From: Pelargonium x hortorum
Taxonomy: Eukaryota > Streptophyta > Magnoliopsida > Geraniales > Geraniaceae
NCBI GenBank assembly: GCA_036897525.1
Contig: JAYMTJ010000073.1
Location: 1 to 51,507 of the forward strand
Direction: 5' to 3'
Length of the DNA stretch: 51,507 bases
This document shows positions 1 to 12,953 of this stretch, piece after piece. Within the stretch, counting starts at the first letter, position 1. Each line of letters opens with the position of its first letter. The position numbers were made by a program, and so were the translations under genes. The notes under the pieces are model-generated. The model saw only the letters and a program-made list of their open reading frames with translations. It was not told where the DNA came from and did not search any database.

Positions 1-3000
1 ATTAAAAGAAAAGTAAATAGGTTAAATATAAGAGTTCAAGCTCTTTCAATCAATATAGGATCTCCTGCTTAGGATAGGTGTACTATTGATACTTAGCTGT
101 AAATTAATAAGGATTTGCTATACTACCGGAAGTTCTTAAAGCTTATTTAGTATCTTTCTTATTAGTCAGTACGTATCAATTAAGGATGATCGGTAGAATC
201 TTAAAGCAATCTTTTAGCTGAACATTCACAAAAACTTAATATCGGGGTCTTCTAAAGAATGTTACGAAACAGCTTTATCCAAAAACCAATAATCCAAAAC
301 GGAAATCCTAGAAGGAATACTCATTAAAAGTACTTTAACTAAAAACAATCTAATATCCCCTGTTATAATAAAAAGAAAAAGACTCGTAATTTTAAAAGGA
401 TATAAATTAGGTAAGCTGGTTAGATGGCATTTTTAGGGGTCACTTTTAAGTGATGGCAGAGTTAATCTATTAAAATCTTTTCCTTCAAGATTAAGGTAAC
501 AGGACCTCATACTAGGTTCTTTGAAAAGAAAAAAGAGGAAAACTACTTCATTAGCCAGGTTTACGCAGCACGTGTAATGTTATTTCAAGATTTATTTAAG
601 CAGCCCGACAAGTTAAACTTTATTTTCGAAATTCGTAACTTTAAGGAGGTTGACTTATAAAGTAAAGCAATTCCTGGTAAAAGAGCACTCCCAGATTCTT
701 ATCCGATCATACAAAAGACATAGATACAGAAGCTCGAAGGTGACTGCTGTCAACAACAGAAGAAGTATTTTAGATACCCTGTTGGCCCTAAAATAAAGCA
801 AGGACTGATCTCAACAGTAAAAAACTTACTATACCAGGAAGTCTTCTAATTTACCGAGTTTAAGAACTCAGGTTTTCCACATTGCTTTATAATACCGCCG
901 GTGCCTTAATAGCATAAAAGAAAATTTCTATATTTTCTCAGGGGAAGTCATAGTCAGTGCTTTGCTTTAAGATTTGCGGTTTTTTGTTTAGTACAAAGAG
1001 TCAAATTCTAAGCGGATACCAAAATTCTTTTAAGGTAGGAAGCTCCCAAAACCCAACTTCTAATTCTTTAGGAAGGCTTTTCACAAAAGGGTACTCTAGT
1101 GTAACTCTGTAAATAACTAAAAAGAGTAAAATGTGTGCTCAGTGCGCGACTACAGTACAGAATTGTCTAAAGGCTATGGAGTTGGGGGACCCCAAAAGGG
1201 ATTCTTTTAGGACTTTACACACAGTAATTTAAGGGAGGAACAAGTGAAGTGTCACTTGAATTATTTTGCACTTTCCGTCGAAAAATCATAATAGCTTTAC
1301 TACCCGCCTTCCACCCCTTCTGGATAACTAACTCACAATAGAAAAAAAATATTAAAGAGCTCGAGATCCAAAGGGGGGTCCTGTGAGTGTAATGAAAATG
1401 GTAGTAAGAGAAGCTTAGTTTTATCCATTATTTAATTTATTAGTTCAAAAAAATCTGGTTATTATTAAGGTCCTTTTTAATAAGAAGTTTCAAGTCCTTA
1501 AAATTCAAATCATAAATACGGCGCCTTCGGGGATTCCTTTACTACACATTCTTAGATAAGCCCCCTAATTGCATGCATCCTATACAAAGGATTTCCTCTA
1601 GATAAATAAGGGCTCTCGTTATAGGAATGGAATATACAAATAAAAATTTATTGCTAGGTCTTTTTACTGCTTTTACTGCTAGAGAAGGTATCTACCAAGA
1701 GTAGCACAAGGGTTTTGCGTCAATGGGGCCCTTAATAGGGAGTTGCAGCTAATTTCACTTCATCTTTAATTGCTCTGTTCTAGACTAGAAATTCTTTATT
1801 TTGACTGAGATAACAATTTGTTATACTGTGGGCAGTGATAGTACGCTGGGGTACTCCATATAAATTATATACCAAAATTATAGGAAACTTCTCTCTTGAG
1901 CTATGCATAGTAGTGTAGTATTCGAAAAGCCCCTGCATTTTCAGAATAAAACCAATTTAAGCGTAATCTAGAATATTAATAATGGGAATTCAAACCATAT
2001 GCGAGAGAGGGCACTGCAAAAAGTGATCCAGACGATTTTATTTAATAGTAGGTAAAGTGCAGAGATAGATTCACCAGGAGCCGCAACTGCCTGATAATAC
2101 CTTGGGAGAAAGTTATGGATTTAACTTGAGAAATAATTAGAATCGGTTGCTAGCTCAAAAATCCCAAGCAAAGGGCTTTATTAAGTAAAGCAGTAGCGAA
2201 TAAATTAGTATAGTACTATTCTGCAGGCTATAATAATCTAGACAGAGTCTGAGTCCTTTTTGTCTAGCTATTTGTAATTCTAAAAAAATATCCGTACGTA
2301 TTCTATTTTCCTTCCTTAGAGAAACCGGGCATACCCTATAACCTGAGTTATTGGGCGGGTTTTCTTTTAATTGTCTTTCTTGGCTTAACTCTAGTGGAAC
2401 TTAAATTGAAATCTCATCGAAACTCTGGGGGCTGGGCTAGGATCTACTTCTTTTTTTATTCTAGTCAAATTTGTTTGTGTTGTCGGCTTTACCTCTATAC
2501 CATACTCTTAATCATAGCATGTTTTCTTGTTTCTTATGAGTCCTACTCTTCTGCCTTTGAAAGTTTTATCTCCTTGAATTGAAAGTTTGCTCTTTTAATC
2601 TTCATAGTCCTCACTTGTTTATTCATATTACAACTTTTCATAATACCCGTTTTTTTAAGACTCCTCTCTAGCGGAGAGAACGGCTGGTTGATTTGCAGCT
2701 TCTGGGTAAGTATTATAGGAATTGCTTTAGGAGGTTGGGAGTTGCTTTTACAAAGTTGTGCTGTATCTGGTATTCCAAGTTAACAAACAAAGGAATTCCT
2801 AACTTATTAAGGTAAGGGTTAGCCGAGTTAAACAGACAATTTCAAGGGAACTCTCTCTATTTGTATTGTATACGGTAGGAGTTGACCTCTTATAGTAGCT
2901 AGGGATTCTATTTCCTTGTATTTACTGGAATTTGTTTAGGGTTTCTAGTCAGGTAAGGTTGGTTAAAGGTATTCTGGCATTCTAAAGAAAATCCGTAATA

Positions 3001-6000
3001 GTGAGTTGTCCTTGGTATTATTCCTTTTTAACTGGCTAAACTCCTAAGGGGAGTCTGCTGAAAGTCAAACTAAGTAAATATGGAGATTTTATTTATAAGA
3101 AAAAAAAACCTAGAAAACATTCCTAAAATACGCTCAGGAATTCCTAATAGCCAGAACTAGACATTTTTGAAAGAAAGGAAAGAGACCTGCTTTCACAACA
3201 AGAAAATAAGAGCTTTCCTCATCAGATCAGAGCGCTAGAAGAAGACTTGAAATCTGTACCTCAATCCGCTTTTGAAAGGGATTCCCGCGATCAAATGCCC
3301 TAGAATAGGATAGGATACCGGACTTATAAGACTCCGCCTAAAGGAACCTGTTCAATAGACACTGGAAATCCCTAGGGAAAGAGTGCCCTAAAGTATTGCT
3401 TGAAAAAGTCCTGTTGTAGGTTGGTGTTTCACGACCTTTACTTTTACTAACGAATTCTTTTAGAGCAAAAAGAGCTTACCCACACTCAGGGAATAAAGAT
3501 AAAATTAGAAATTAGGAGGTATTTCTTATAATTAGAATCGGAGGCCCTCTTGGACAAGAGGAAAGGGAGTGAGTATACAAACTTTCTGTGTAAGAGAGAA
3601 AACCCTTCAAATCTTCCGTATATTATATTTAAAGGGTTTAGGGTCTTTAATTCATATGTCCTTTTCAGCTTTTATTTTAAGGATTCTGGAGCGAGGTTAT
3701 AAAATTTAGGATGCTTGCTTCTGGGTTTTCAATTCCAAGTTTAGAGATTTAGGATTTATAGGGCATTCTATCGATTCTGGAATTCTGGGATGTATAAGAG
3801 AACTTGAGTGACAGTTTTTTCTTGGTGCTCTTAGAGTTTAGGGTTATTTTATCTATAATATTCTATAAAATACCAGAATTGCCTTAAACAAGGTTTTGCT
3901 CGGTAACAAGGACTTACTTCATTATACTTATAAGGTTCTCTCCCTCATTAATGATAAACGCACAGTACTACAGGGATTCTCCTTTTAACAACTCATCTAA
4001 TAAAGCTGCTCCTATCCAAATCCTATCCTATAGAGAATACTATATAATACATTTCTAGCAAAAAAGCTAAAAAGTACCTGGTTACAAGGCAATAAAACAT
4101 CTGCTATAAGTCTCTCTCCTAAGTACTAACAAGGTATACTCTCTAACGATAAGCAGCATAGAACTAGAGTTTCCTTACCAAAAGAGTTACCTCTTTATTT
4201 GGTTTTGGTTAGTGCTTTCCAGAGTATATATAGGAAAGTAAGTAAGTTCATTATTCATTAATAGGCAGGCTCGGTTTTACTGGTATCTGTATTTTGAAAG
4301 GTATTCCTTATTTGTTTATAGTTCGTAAGCATAGTACACAAAGGGGAGGGGATTTTTTTCACACGAGCAAATATTATCTTGACTTTCTTAACGTAATGGG
4401 AACTTCATAGTTTCATCGCAACTCCAGATTTACTGGAAGGAGATTTCTTAATTTAGCAAGGCTAGCAGGATACACCTTTCTCTGTTTAAGTTAAGGATTC
4501 TCTATATATATTATTGCTCAAAGACCCTTGTATTTTTTAGCCAGTGTTTTTGGTGTTGCTGCTAGTGTAAGTATATACTAATCCTGCTAAATGCCTCTCT
4601 TCCTCCCTCGGCTACAGTTGGGTATAAGGATTTAGGTATGGTAGTATTCACTCTCCTCTTATAATCTAAATAAAAAATAGAAATTGTTCTATCCGCAAGG
4701 GTGTAACAAAGAAGAATTTCTTAATTCATTTTTTTCAATTGTACAAACAGGTTTAGTTAGAACTTGAATAAAAAATGATGTAAGTTCTGTGTGGGGTAGA
4801 AACTCTTGTCAAAGGGCCTCCTCGGGCTTATAGAATACTAGTGTAAGTTCCCGTCTTGAGTGACCACCCCCTTAACCCTTAAACCCTTAAAAAAGAGTTC
4901 AAGCAAATACGGAGTAAGGTTTTGCGAAAATAAGGAAAGGACATGCATGTCTCAGCTAGCAATCTTCTTACTAAATCCCTAGCGATCTGAAGCTTTACTG
5001 TGCTCTCTGGACCAGCTGACAAGAATAAAGGAACAAATCCTAAGAATTTCTAAAATGGTAACTGCAAGCCGCAAGAATCCTCAAAATTTTCTCTTAACTA
5101 TAGGACCGAGGTTAGTACTATTTTCAATATGAGCAAAAGAAACAATTCTAAGGAGTTACAAAAAGGAGCACTTTGTTCAAAAAAGCATTACATAACATAT
5201 TATACCTAGTTTGATGTTATCCCCGGAGTGCACTTTTCTTGCTTTTTTCCTTAGTTAGCTTTATACATACTTTTCTTTTCATTTTATAATAACGGAAGAC
5301 TTGAGGAAAGTCTAACAAAAAGCTTGGTTGATTGGGAAATTCCCCCTTTATGTAGTAAGAAACCCCGCGAATTGCAGAGAAGATTTTCGAACTAGGTATC
5401 ATCTAGATTTTGTAGGGTTAAGATAAAGGGACTATAGTTACAGTTTCAGCTGTTTCTAATGATTTTTTTGTCTTAACTTGAAGCTGAGCTGAAACCTCCT
5501 TTGATAATATTAGGGAATTCCAGTTAAAGGGAGGTCCTCTAAGCAGTATACTATAAGATTCTCTTTATTATAAGCTAAATTCTACAATTTTGGAAGGTAA
5601 TACAACTAGGAATTAAAGGGTTCCTTTTCACTAAAGAGGTCCGCAACGGGTTGAGTGTATCCATTACAATCTAAAGGTTTTTGTATCATGAAAGTAGCAA
5701 GATTCCCCACTTACAATAGACAATAGTAAGTACATTTTCTTGGAACAACCTAATGCCTATCTAGCAGATCTGAGGAAGATGAAGATAAGGAAAGGTACGC
5801 TTTAGCTTGGATAGAACATGTATACCTTATAGCCGACCAACTGCAGCTTATTCGTATCTGTTTTCTTAGTCTTGATAGACTAACTCTTAACAATATCTGG
5901 AATCCCTCCCTTTCTTAATGGATGCAAGTCCTGGTCTGCTAACCTTAGAAGCTGGTCCTTATCAATAGCTATCCTGTCTAAGCCAACCCAACTTCTTCCC

Positions 6001-7104
6001 TGTAATTCAATGCCTTAAAAAGTACCCTGCGAAAGATTACCAGTAAATAAAAAAAGAAAAGCGCTATAATAACTTAGCAGCTACACCTTGACCTTGAATG
6101 ACTTAGTTGGGAAAGGAAAGCAGGAACCTTTAGGAGCATACCCTTTGATAGCACAGAGACTTAGATTAGATAGAGAAGAAAAGTCTGGTGAAGAAGGGCC
6201 TGCCCTAATGTATTACCCCTAAATTTAGATCTTGTTGAGATAATTAATAGATAATAAATACAAAACTATTTCTTTATTTATTAATAGAATAGTTAGTGGT
6301 TATAGTCTTCTAGTTTAATAGATAGAATATTGTATTCTTGTATAGATTGTTGAGATTCCCTTTTGTTCCATGTGTTTATCAGTTAAAGAGAGAGGTTGTA
6401 ATCCTTAATAGTATAAGAAGGTATCCTTTTTACCGAGTAACCAAGAATGGTTAACTCCTTATTATTTATACGGTGATGAATATATCTACTTACACATTAT
6501 GACCAGAGAAGAAAAACGGGCTCTCTAAAACTGTTTACCCCTAAATATCTAAACGAAAAAAAGGGAAAAACTCTCACTTGACTAAAACTTGAGTTTATTC
6601 TCTATAAAATATCAGGAACCTGGAATTGAAAGCCCAGAAACATAACAAGCTTCCTAACCTGTTTACCAGGAATCCTAAAAGCCAGAGGACATGAAAGCAA
6701 AACACCTATAGGACTCCGTACCTTTGCTCCCTTGTTCAGAAGTTTGATATTAATAAGGGAATACACGAGCTATTTTCTTTTATTAAGATTAAGATTTTAA
6801 GAAGGGCTGCCCTCTAAGAAGAAACTAGAGCCTTCAGTAGCTCTACGGGTTCCTATGACTTTAAGGAATATTCCCTCTAGTTTTATGCTTTTTTTAATCA
6901 TAATCATATAGGAGGGTTATGCCTTAATCGATACTGAATAAATCCTTCTACCCAACTGTAGTGTAACGGAGGGATTTGTAAGATAGTATAATGAGATAGT
7001 GAAACCCTTACATATTATGACCAGAAAAAACACAGACTAGAAAACACGGGATTTACCAGATTTTATTTACTTTGATTTCTTATACTTCAATTTATATCTT
7101 CATT
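1..7104. other. Gene-free AT-rich spacer, probably organellar
   Basis: No open frame here resembles a known protein; the longest are about 60 codons, as expected by chance at this base composition. One of them (2394-2582, plus) is rich in Leu, Ile, Tyr and Ser and could look like a membrane segment, but nothing supports it as a gene. CpG is not strongly depleted, unlike the nuclear-type blocks elsewhere in the window. A short near-repeat (cttacayattatgaccaga) occurs near 6490 and again near 7007. I see no tRNA, rRNA or intron core that I would defend. Confidence 0.5.
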
Positions 7105-7195
7105 TCGAAACATCCCTTACTTTATAAACAATTCCTATCTCGTTAAAGCTGAAAGATGAAACTCTCGTACTAAAATAAGGACATTAAGCCCTGCT
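7105..7195 (+). repeat. Dispersed direct repeat, copy 1
   Basis: This stretch resembles 13,631-13,727 in the same orientation. The best-matched core is tttat(at)aaacaattcctatct followed by gttaaagc and gaaaga, with scattered substitutions and a 2-bp length difference. The similarity fades on both sides. Such diverged short repeats are common in plant mitochondrial spacers, but I cannot say whether this pair ever recombined. Confidence 0.6.
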
Positions 7196-8760
7196 TCGCA
7201 AGTACGTAGTCCTTAATAAAGGTCTGCTTCATTAAGCAATCTATCTTACGAACATTTGAAAGGCTACTATTGACCTTCCTCCTTCTCTTGCTAGTACAAC
7301 GGTAAGCTATAGACTGCTCATTGAAAGCAATCTTGCTCTTAAGTTTATAACTCTGGATTCAATCTCTTGGAGCTACTTGACCTTCAATTCGAACTGAGCT
7401 ACTAATATAGAATCTTAAGCAATTGATAAGAGACCTTTCGAGCTTCATATTCCCGATTGATCAATTCATCTACCTATCTATTGCTTGGGCGCTTCTATTT
7501 TCTCTTTCACTTTGTTCGGGCACATGGATACTTTCTAAAGTAACAGGAAACTGGACACATTCATTCTCTAGCTTATCTTACTGAGATGAAACTCCATCAG
7601 TAAGCTAAAGCATACCTTTGAAGATCTTCCTGAAGAAGATGAACTAATTGAGGTATGAAAGAGAGCAGATATTCGAACTACTGCAATTCCTGTCCAATCA
7701 GGTAATACAAATAAATTGTCAACTTGACTTTTTGCCCTTGTCTTACCCGATTCTATACTTCATTTACCGGCTTCCAAGCTGCAAGCAAGTACGGCCCTCG
7801 TTTCAATTAGCAGTAAGGAAGTTTTCTCTAACAAATAACCCGATTATTAATTGGCTCCTAAGGGACTACCCGAGTTTTGAGTAAAAGCAACTTCTTCCGT
7901 TCTATCCACTATACTGTAAAAACAAACAATAAAAAGTTGAAAATCAACGTAAAGTATGCTTTGCTTAGACCTTCGACTCTCAACTGTCTTGATTGCTTCA
8001 CCAGCTCCTCAATGGCACCACCTTCACCAACGCTCTCAATTGCACTCTTGCTATACCATCACCAACAACAGCCATCGGGTACCGTCAAAGCAACTGCCAT
8101 CAGACTTGGGCCATTGCTAGGAGAAGTTGCTTCTCCGATAGAAAGCTAGTGCAGCTATTACTTACTATCTTATGAAAGCAGTTCTTCTTCAATTAGGCAA
8201 TGCGTTAGTATTGTACTTACAGTCTGTTTATTATGCATTCCGTCACTCATTATGGAACCCTGGATTTGGCTTTGTTGGATGGGACTAGCGAGTTAGTCTA
8301 AGCAAGCTTACCACTTGAGGAGAGGTTTAGGTCTGAATTGTAGTTGAATTTGGGATAGCTAGCGTACGAAGAAAGTCCGAACACTTATAAGTCACTTGAA
8401 AGTCCAATGACTGCTATGAAACCCATGTCAATAGCTATTCCCTTAACCGTCATCCTAGGAACCGATACAATACACTTTACCAGTCGAAAAATATACACTC
8501 GTTCCTTCTGTACCGGTAAAGGAATAACCTTCATATCTTTCTTTAAGGTATCGCAGATAAGATAGAGAAGAATAGCATTGTCAGCTGAAAATTTCAGTTG
8601 CTGCTAACCTATCTTTCATCCCTAACCTTCTGGTCCTTCGCAATTGAGGAGTAGGTCATGGATGCTGGTGAATGGTAGCTGTCGATGGTAGGTCAATAAC
8701 GGTCAAAGCTCTTGCTCTGTGAAAGCAGTCCCAAGTCCTAAGCCGGTCAATCTTACTCTT
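7196..8760. other. Spacer patch of higher GC content
   Basis: Composition here is visibly less AT-rich than in the flanks and contains more varied words, as in ordinary plant mitochondrial intergenic DNA. Two adjoining plus-strand open frames (about 7648-7884 and 7877-8149) cross the patch. The second has a Pro/Ser/Gln-rich middle, but neither shows a domain, signal or codon pattern that I recognise, so they are not called as genes. The patch may be a younger acquisition or a less decayed remnant. Confidence 0.35.
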
Positions 8761-10828
8761 ACTAAGGGATTGCTGAGACTCTTTGCCGGTAAAGCTCTTT
8801 CCTTAGTTATCTCTTAGGAAAATCCTAGGGAATAGACTCTTAAGGGAAGCTTCTTAGTCTTTTTTCTTTCCGGTTTATTTATCTACCAGCAGCTTGCCAA
8901 TTGGGGCCCTCCTCATTACGGAGGATTTAAGGTCTTAGTAACAAATAAAGTAACTAATGTATAGGGAGACTTTAAGCGGGTAACGCTGGATAGTCTTAGT
9001 ATACTTACATTCATTATGGCACCGACTCTAGACTTTTTTAGGATAAGCTAATTCTGTTATTTGCCGGCGTATTCAGTTACTGGTTTCAAGAACATTCCAG
9101 AGCTTTTCTAAAGGGTCCATAATTTATAGGCAATCAAAAGTCAAATGTACATACCCCCTTTAAAGTAAAGAATTCCTTTGTTATTCCTAGGGCTCCCTCT
9201 TATATTATAGTATTGAGACATTGGAAGTAAGGATTATCCTTATATGAGAATGCTGTAACCGCTTCTGCAGTGCAAGGCTCCAAAGCCAGACTAGAAGATT
9301 TTCAACTCTATCTCGGACATAATAAAGTAATCTCTTTAGAACTTCTGCTATAGCAAAGGACCGTTTTTAACCTTGTTGTTCTCTAACTTAGCTTACGTAC
9401 AGCTTCATTCATAGGAGGATATTTGTAATTGTACAAAGAGGTTGATCTATTTATTAGATTAGAAAACTCAAAAGGAAAATTCTTAGCTATAACTAGCGGG
9501 GCTCCTATACAAAACCTTGTCGGGGTTTTATATAAGATTAAGATAAAGGATTGCGGTGAATATCAGAAAAAAAGTGTAAAACATCTGATTTCCGTTGGGT
9601 TTGTAGTAAAATTTCTATTTATTTTACAGGGAGAATTAGTTTTTTAAATGAACAACTAATAGCTAGCAATCCCTGACTAAGACTTTACTTTAAGTTATCA
9701 AAACAAAAGAGTCGTTTTGCCTATTTCTTTAATGATTAAAGTAAGATATACTCAGTAAAGCTACTGGAATGGCTATAATATAAGGATACTCGTAATATGT
9801 AAATAGAGAGGGATGCCATATACATACATATATTAAAGCGAGGAAGCAAAAATACCTGGTTTTAGCAGACCCTTGTGCTAGTAGTTATGAGGGGCTTTTT
9901 TACGAGTCTTTATGCTGTATAATAATAAAGATATATTATTAGTATTCTCAAAAAGACTTAAAAATAATAAGGAGTTTGTTTGTACTTTACGTAACAACAG
10001 ACTCATACTAAGGCCTAAACTTCAGTCTTTAAATATCTTTCTCAACAGTGAAACCTCCCTAACTAAGAGCCTTAAATACGGGAGCTCTACATACAGGATA
10101 AAAAGACCTTCTGCAAGTGGGGTCCATAGCCGGGGCTAAGACTTCTGTAATTAAATCAACGGGCTTTTGTCGGGTGACCCTTAATGAAATCCGGTTTCTT
10201 TTTATATTCCTATTCTCGAGAGAATCCCGCTAGAGTGCTTTTTATCTAATTATGTATCTGTATTTCAGTTCTTTTCTACTTTTTCTATACATTACCTCGA
10301 GTCTCTAATAGAACCCTTCCAGGAATAGCTCGTATTTTATAAGGGGGTTTCTCTTATAGTAAAGGATAGGCCATCGATGACTTTAAATAACCGAGTTCTG
10401 CTCAATTAAGCTTTTATGACAGGGTTATAAATTCTATAAAATTAGACCTCTTCTAACCGGAATCTCCTGAAGGTTTCCTATTAGAGAAGAGAATACGCCG
10501 AGACCCACCCATTTATGCGCGGACTACTCCCATATCCTATAAACAATGCAAACTCCTACTTTAAACTCGAGTAAACCGCACTACTTTTCTCAGAAATACA
10601 AGTACAGTCTTTCGTAGTGCTAGCTTTGGATCATGCCAATGTCATCAGAAGTGAAGAAAGCTTTTAAGGTACAACAAAAGAGTTACTCCGAATCAGAAGA
10701 TTACCCCTCAGTTAGTTTATTACCTCTTCTGAAATCAAGGAATAGAAAACATTAGCTGCAAGAGAAGACTAGTAAGAAGTCCTCGATTTAGTACTAAATG
10801 TCTTTTTATGAAATTGGAAGCTGGGTGC
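8761..10828. other. Gene-free AT-rich spacer
   Basis: Only two chance-length open frames (about 9429-9647 and 9912-10,139) lie here, and neither resembles a known protein. The right edge meets the nuclear-type block: the callose synthase reading frame stops matching at about 10,829, and the composition to its left is that of the bulk. Confidence 0.45.
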
Positions 10829-12056
10829 AACCTGAGCAAAACTCTTTGAGAAAGAGAACCCCTTTTTCTTCGTCTGGTCAGAAGGCACCAAACAAGTGTT
10901 AAAAGCACCAGGTAAGGACTGGAAGCGTGACCTGAGCATGCTCAGTGTCCGTATCTATAAAGATGAAATAGAAAAAAGATCAACAAGTGTGTGTGTGTAT
11001 ATATTTAAACAGTTAATACTTAGCACTTCAAATTGAATTGAAAGAAATGGTTGTACAATTGCTTCTTAACAGTAAAGAGATCCGTCTAAACTCTAAACCA
11101 TGTGTTTGACAAATAAAGATACTGATAGGTTACTTGCAAATGGAAAAAAGAAAGTAAATGAATCTAGAAAAGTATGCATTTTGACCAGGTAGCGCTACCT
11201 GGTGTACTACAAAAGTATGCCACATTATACCCTATAGAAAATTGAAATAGGTTATGCAGTCAGGATACTACCCATCACCCCATTCTCATGATTCAACCTT
11301 CCATCTCAATATAATCTCAGAAATTTAACTGAAACTTGTGTTGAAGTGACGGGAATAATAAGTCCCACATTGGAAGTGACAAAATTTACCTACGTATAAA
11401 GTTAGATATCAAACCTACTAATAAGGTGACCTTTTAGTAATGTAACCCCAAACCTTTCTGTGTACCCAGTATAAAGAAAATATTTGAAATTTAACATCTT
11501 CGAAATAGATCAATAAGGATGTGCCTTAGAAGAGAAAAAAAGAAACATCAGAAACATATTACCTCTCCTAGACGATTAAAAGCCCCTTCAAGACCACCGT
11601 ACAAGGTTGAGAAAATAGCATACCAGATTTGAGAGTCCATAAAATAAACCTGCATTAATCATGAAAAATGAAATTGAGAAAGCCGATGAAATGAAGGACA
11701 ACATATCATCAAATATGGAACTATCATTGTAAGTTACCAAGATTACTGGCGCCCAGAGAGCCACAGCAGCTCCATAGTGATGCTTAGCTGCATTGCATGA
11801 AAATCTTGTTACATAAAGCACAAATGAATAAATTACCTGGATAAAATAACTGAAGGAAAATTTGCAAACAAAAAGCAACACCCAAAAGATAGATAGTGTA
11901 CCTGAAAATAGCAATAATATTGAGAAATGAAACTACTGCAATGAACCAAGGGAATCTCATGACTCAATCATAGTAAAAATAATGTGTCCCAGTCAAGACT
12001 CACTTCAGAAGTGCGAACTGACTTTCATGCATTCCCCTCCCAATAGAAATTCTTGG
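10829..12056 (-). pseudogene. Callose synthase (glucan synthase-like) gene fragment, five exons
   Basis: Callose synthases are large plasma-membrane 1,3-beta-glucan synthases with GT48-type catalytic regions. This slice covers a short, well-conserved stretch. Exons in transcript order: 12,056-12,004 (PRISIGRGMHESQFALLK), 11,901-11,837 (IFWVLLFVCKFSFSYFIQ, membrane), 11,787-11,738 (AKHHYGAAVALWAPVIL), 11,649-11,563 ([19 protein letters not shown], then [10 protein letters not shown]) and 10,954-10,829 ([20 protein letters not shown], then [16 protein letters not shown]). All inner boundaries carry GT and AG. The last three exons join in phase. Exon 2 carries an apparent TATC duplication that breaks its frame. 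Exon 2 ends in phase 0 whereas exon 3 needs one extra base, and only 49 bp separate them, so an intervening exon of about 27 codons seems lost. The fragment has no start, catalytic core or end. It is a pseudogene. Confidence 0.9.
11168..11220. repeat. 20-bp perfect palindrome flanked by 10-bp direct repeats
   Basis: Within the 608-bp intron (10,955-11,562) of the callose synthase fragment, 11,184-11,203 reads accaggtagcgctacctggt, which is identical to its own reverse complement. It is bracketed by two exact copies of aaaagtatgc (11,168-11,177 and 11,211-11,220). Direct repeats around an inverted repeat resemble a target duplication around a minimal or internally deleted transposable element. 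A chance arrangement is possible. Confidence 0.7.
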
Positions 12057-12499
12057 CTGCAAAAAAACAAATTTGTTAAAGAGATAAAATGAGATTCATC
12101 TATTTAAGGGGGAAAAAACTGAATGTTAGATTTACTTGGGGTATATATAAAGTCGAAATATTTTACACACAAAAAAGGTTTGTTGTGCTTGAGGTGCGTT
12201 CTTGATAAATGTAGTCTGGCCTGACCATATACATATATGAGGCGCAACTCCCTAAGATTAAGGAGCACATCTAACTACTATATATGCTGGTAAGTAAACC
12301 ATTATATACAGTGAAACTGAAATCAGTAAACCAATTCATAGGTATATCCAACATTGATTTAAATGGACATGCAAGAAGATTAAGATGCGAAGCAAAGCAC
12401 AGTTACTACCCATAGAAGTTATTCATAAGAGCTCTTGAAAAAAAGGTTGACTTTATGAGAATAAGGGGCATAAGAAGACGAGTTGTTATTCAAATGCAG

Positions 12500-12953
12500 A
12501 TTGAGCAGGATGCCTTTCTGATCAGCTTCAGGGTAACTATGTCTTGTTTAGAGGTTACTTAATCTTATGGAAAATTAAGAAACAAAATGTGGTGGTAAGA
12601 TCAGTGCAGAAGCAAAGTTTCGAGTAATGGCCTATGCAACAAACAGGTGAGCTCGAATGGTTCAAGCAACTTTTCTAAAAATTGAAGTTTTGTAAGATAA
12701 CTCCAATGAAACTCACATGCGACAATCAGGCCGCCCTACACATTGCCTCCAATCCAGTTTTCCACGAGAAGACCAAACACATATAGAAACTTTGTAAGAG
12801 AAAAAGTGGTCGGAGGAGTCATCATTACAGAATTCGTCAACTCCAACAATCAGATGGCAGATGTCTTTACAAAGTCAGTTCGAGATCCTCAAATTGAGTT
12901 CATTTGTAACAAACTTGGTGCATATAATTTTTATGATCCAGCTTGAGAGGGAG
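12500..12953 (+). mobile_element. Ty1/copia retrotransposon fossil: RNase H end and polypurine tract
   Basis: Short translated stretches carry the typical end of a copia polyprotein: an RSSAEAKF-type RNase H signature near 12,600, [21 protein letters not shown] near 12,719-12,780, VREKV near 12,800 and MADVFTKS near 12,855. The purine-rich gagagggag (12,945-12,953) sits directly before a TGTTAG LTR start, as in intact copia elements. The remnant is 5'-truncated and broken, with a few breaks. It lies antisense to the callose synthase fragment and begins in or beside its intron. The divergence suggests an old copy. Confidence 0.85.

Noticed and set aside
2394-2582. Hydrophobic 62-codon frame with Cys and Tyr clusters
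   Set aside because: T-rich DNA yields hydrophobic chance frames; there is no homology or supporting context.
6300-6370. D-arm-like ctagtttaatagatagaat suggesting a tRNA
   Set aside because: No pairable acceptor stem or standard T-loop; weaker than the relics that are listed.
7648-8149. Two adjoining plus-strand open frames (78 and 90 codons)
   Set aside because: No domain, signal or family resemblance; their length is within chance for this composition, and the region reads like ordinary spacer.
11355-11380. agtcccacattgg motif in the callose synthase intron, common in plant LTRs
   Set aside because: No LTR ends, primer site or polypurine tract are nearby; one short motif is not enough to call another retroelement.
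11588-11914. A 108-codon minus-strand open frame that looks like a small membrane protein
   Set aside because: It is a read-through of two callose synthase exons and their introns; the GT-AG boundaries and family motifs explain it better.
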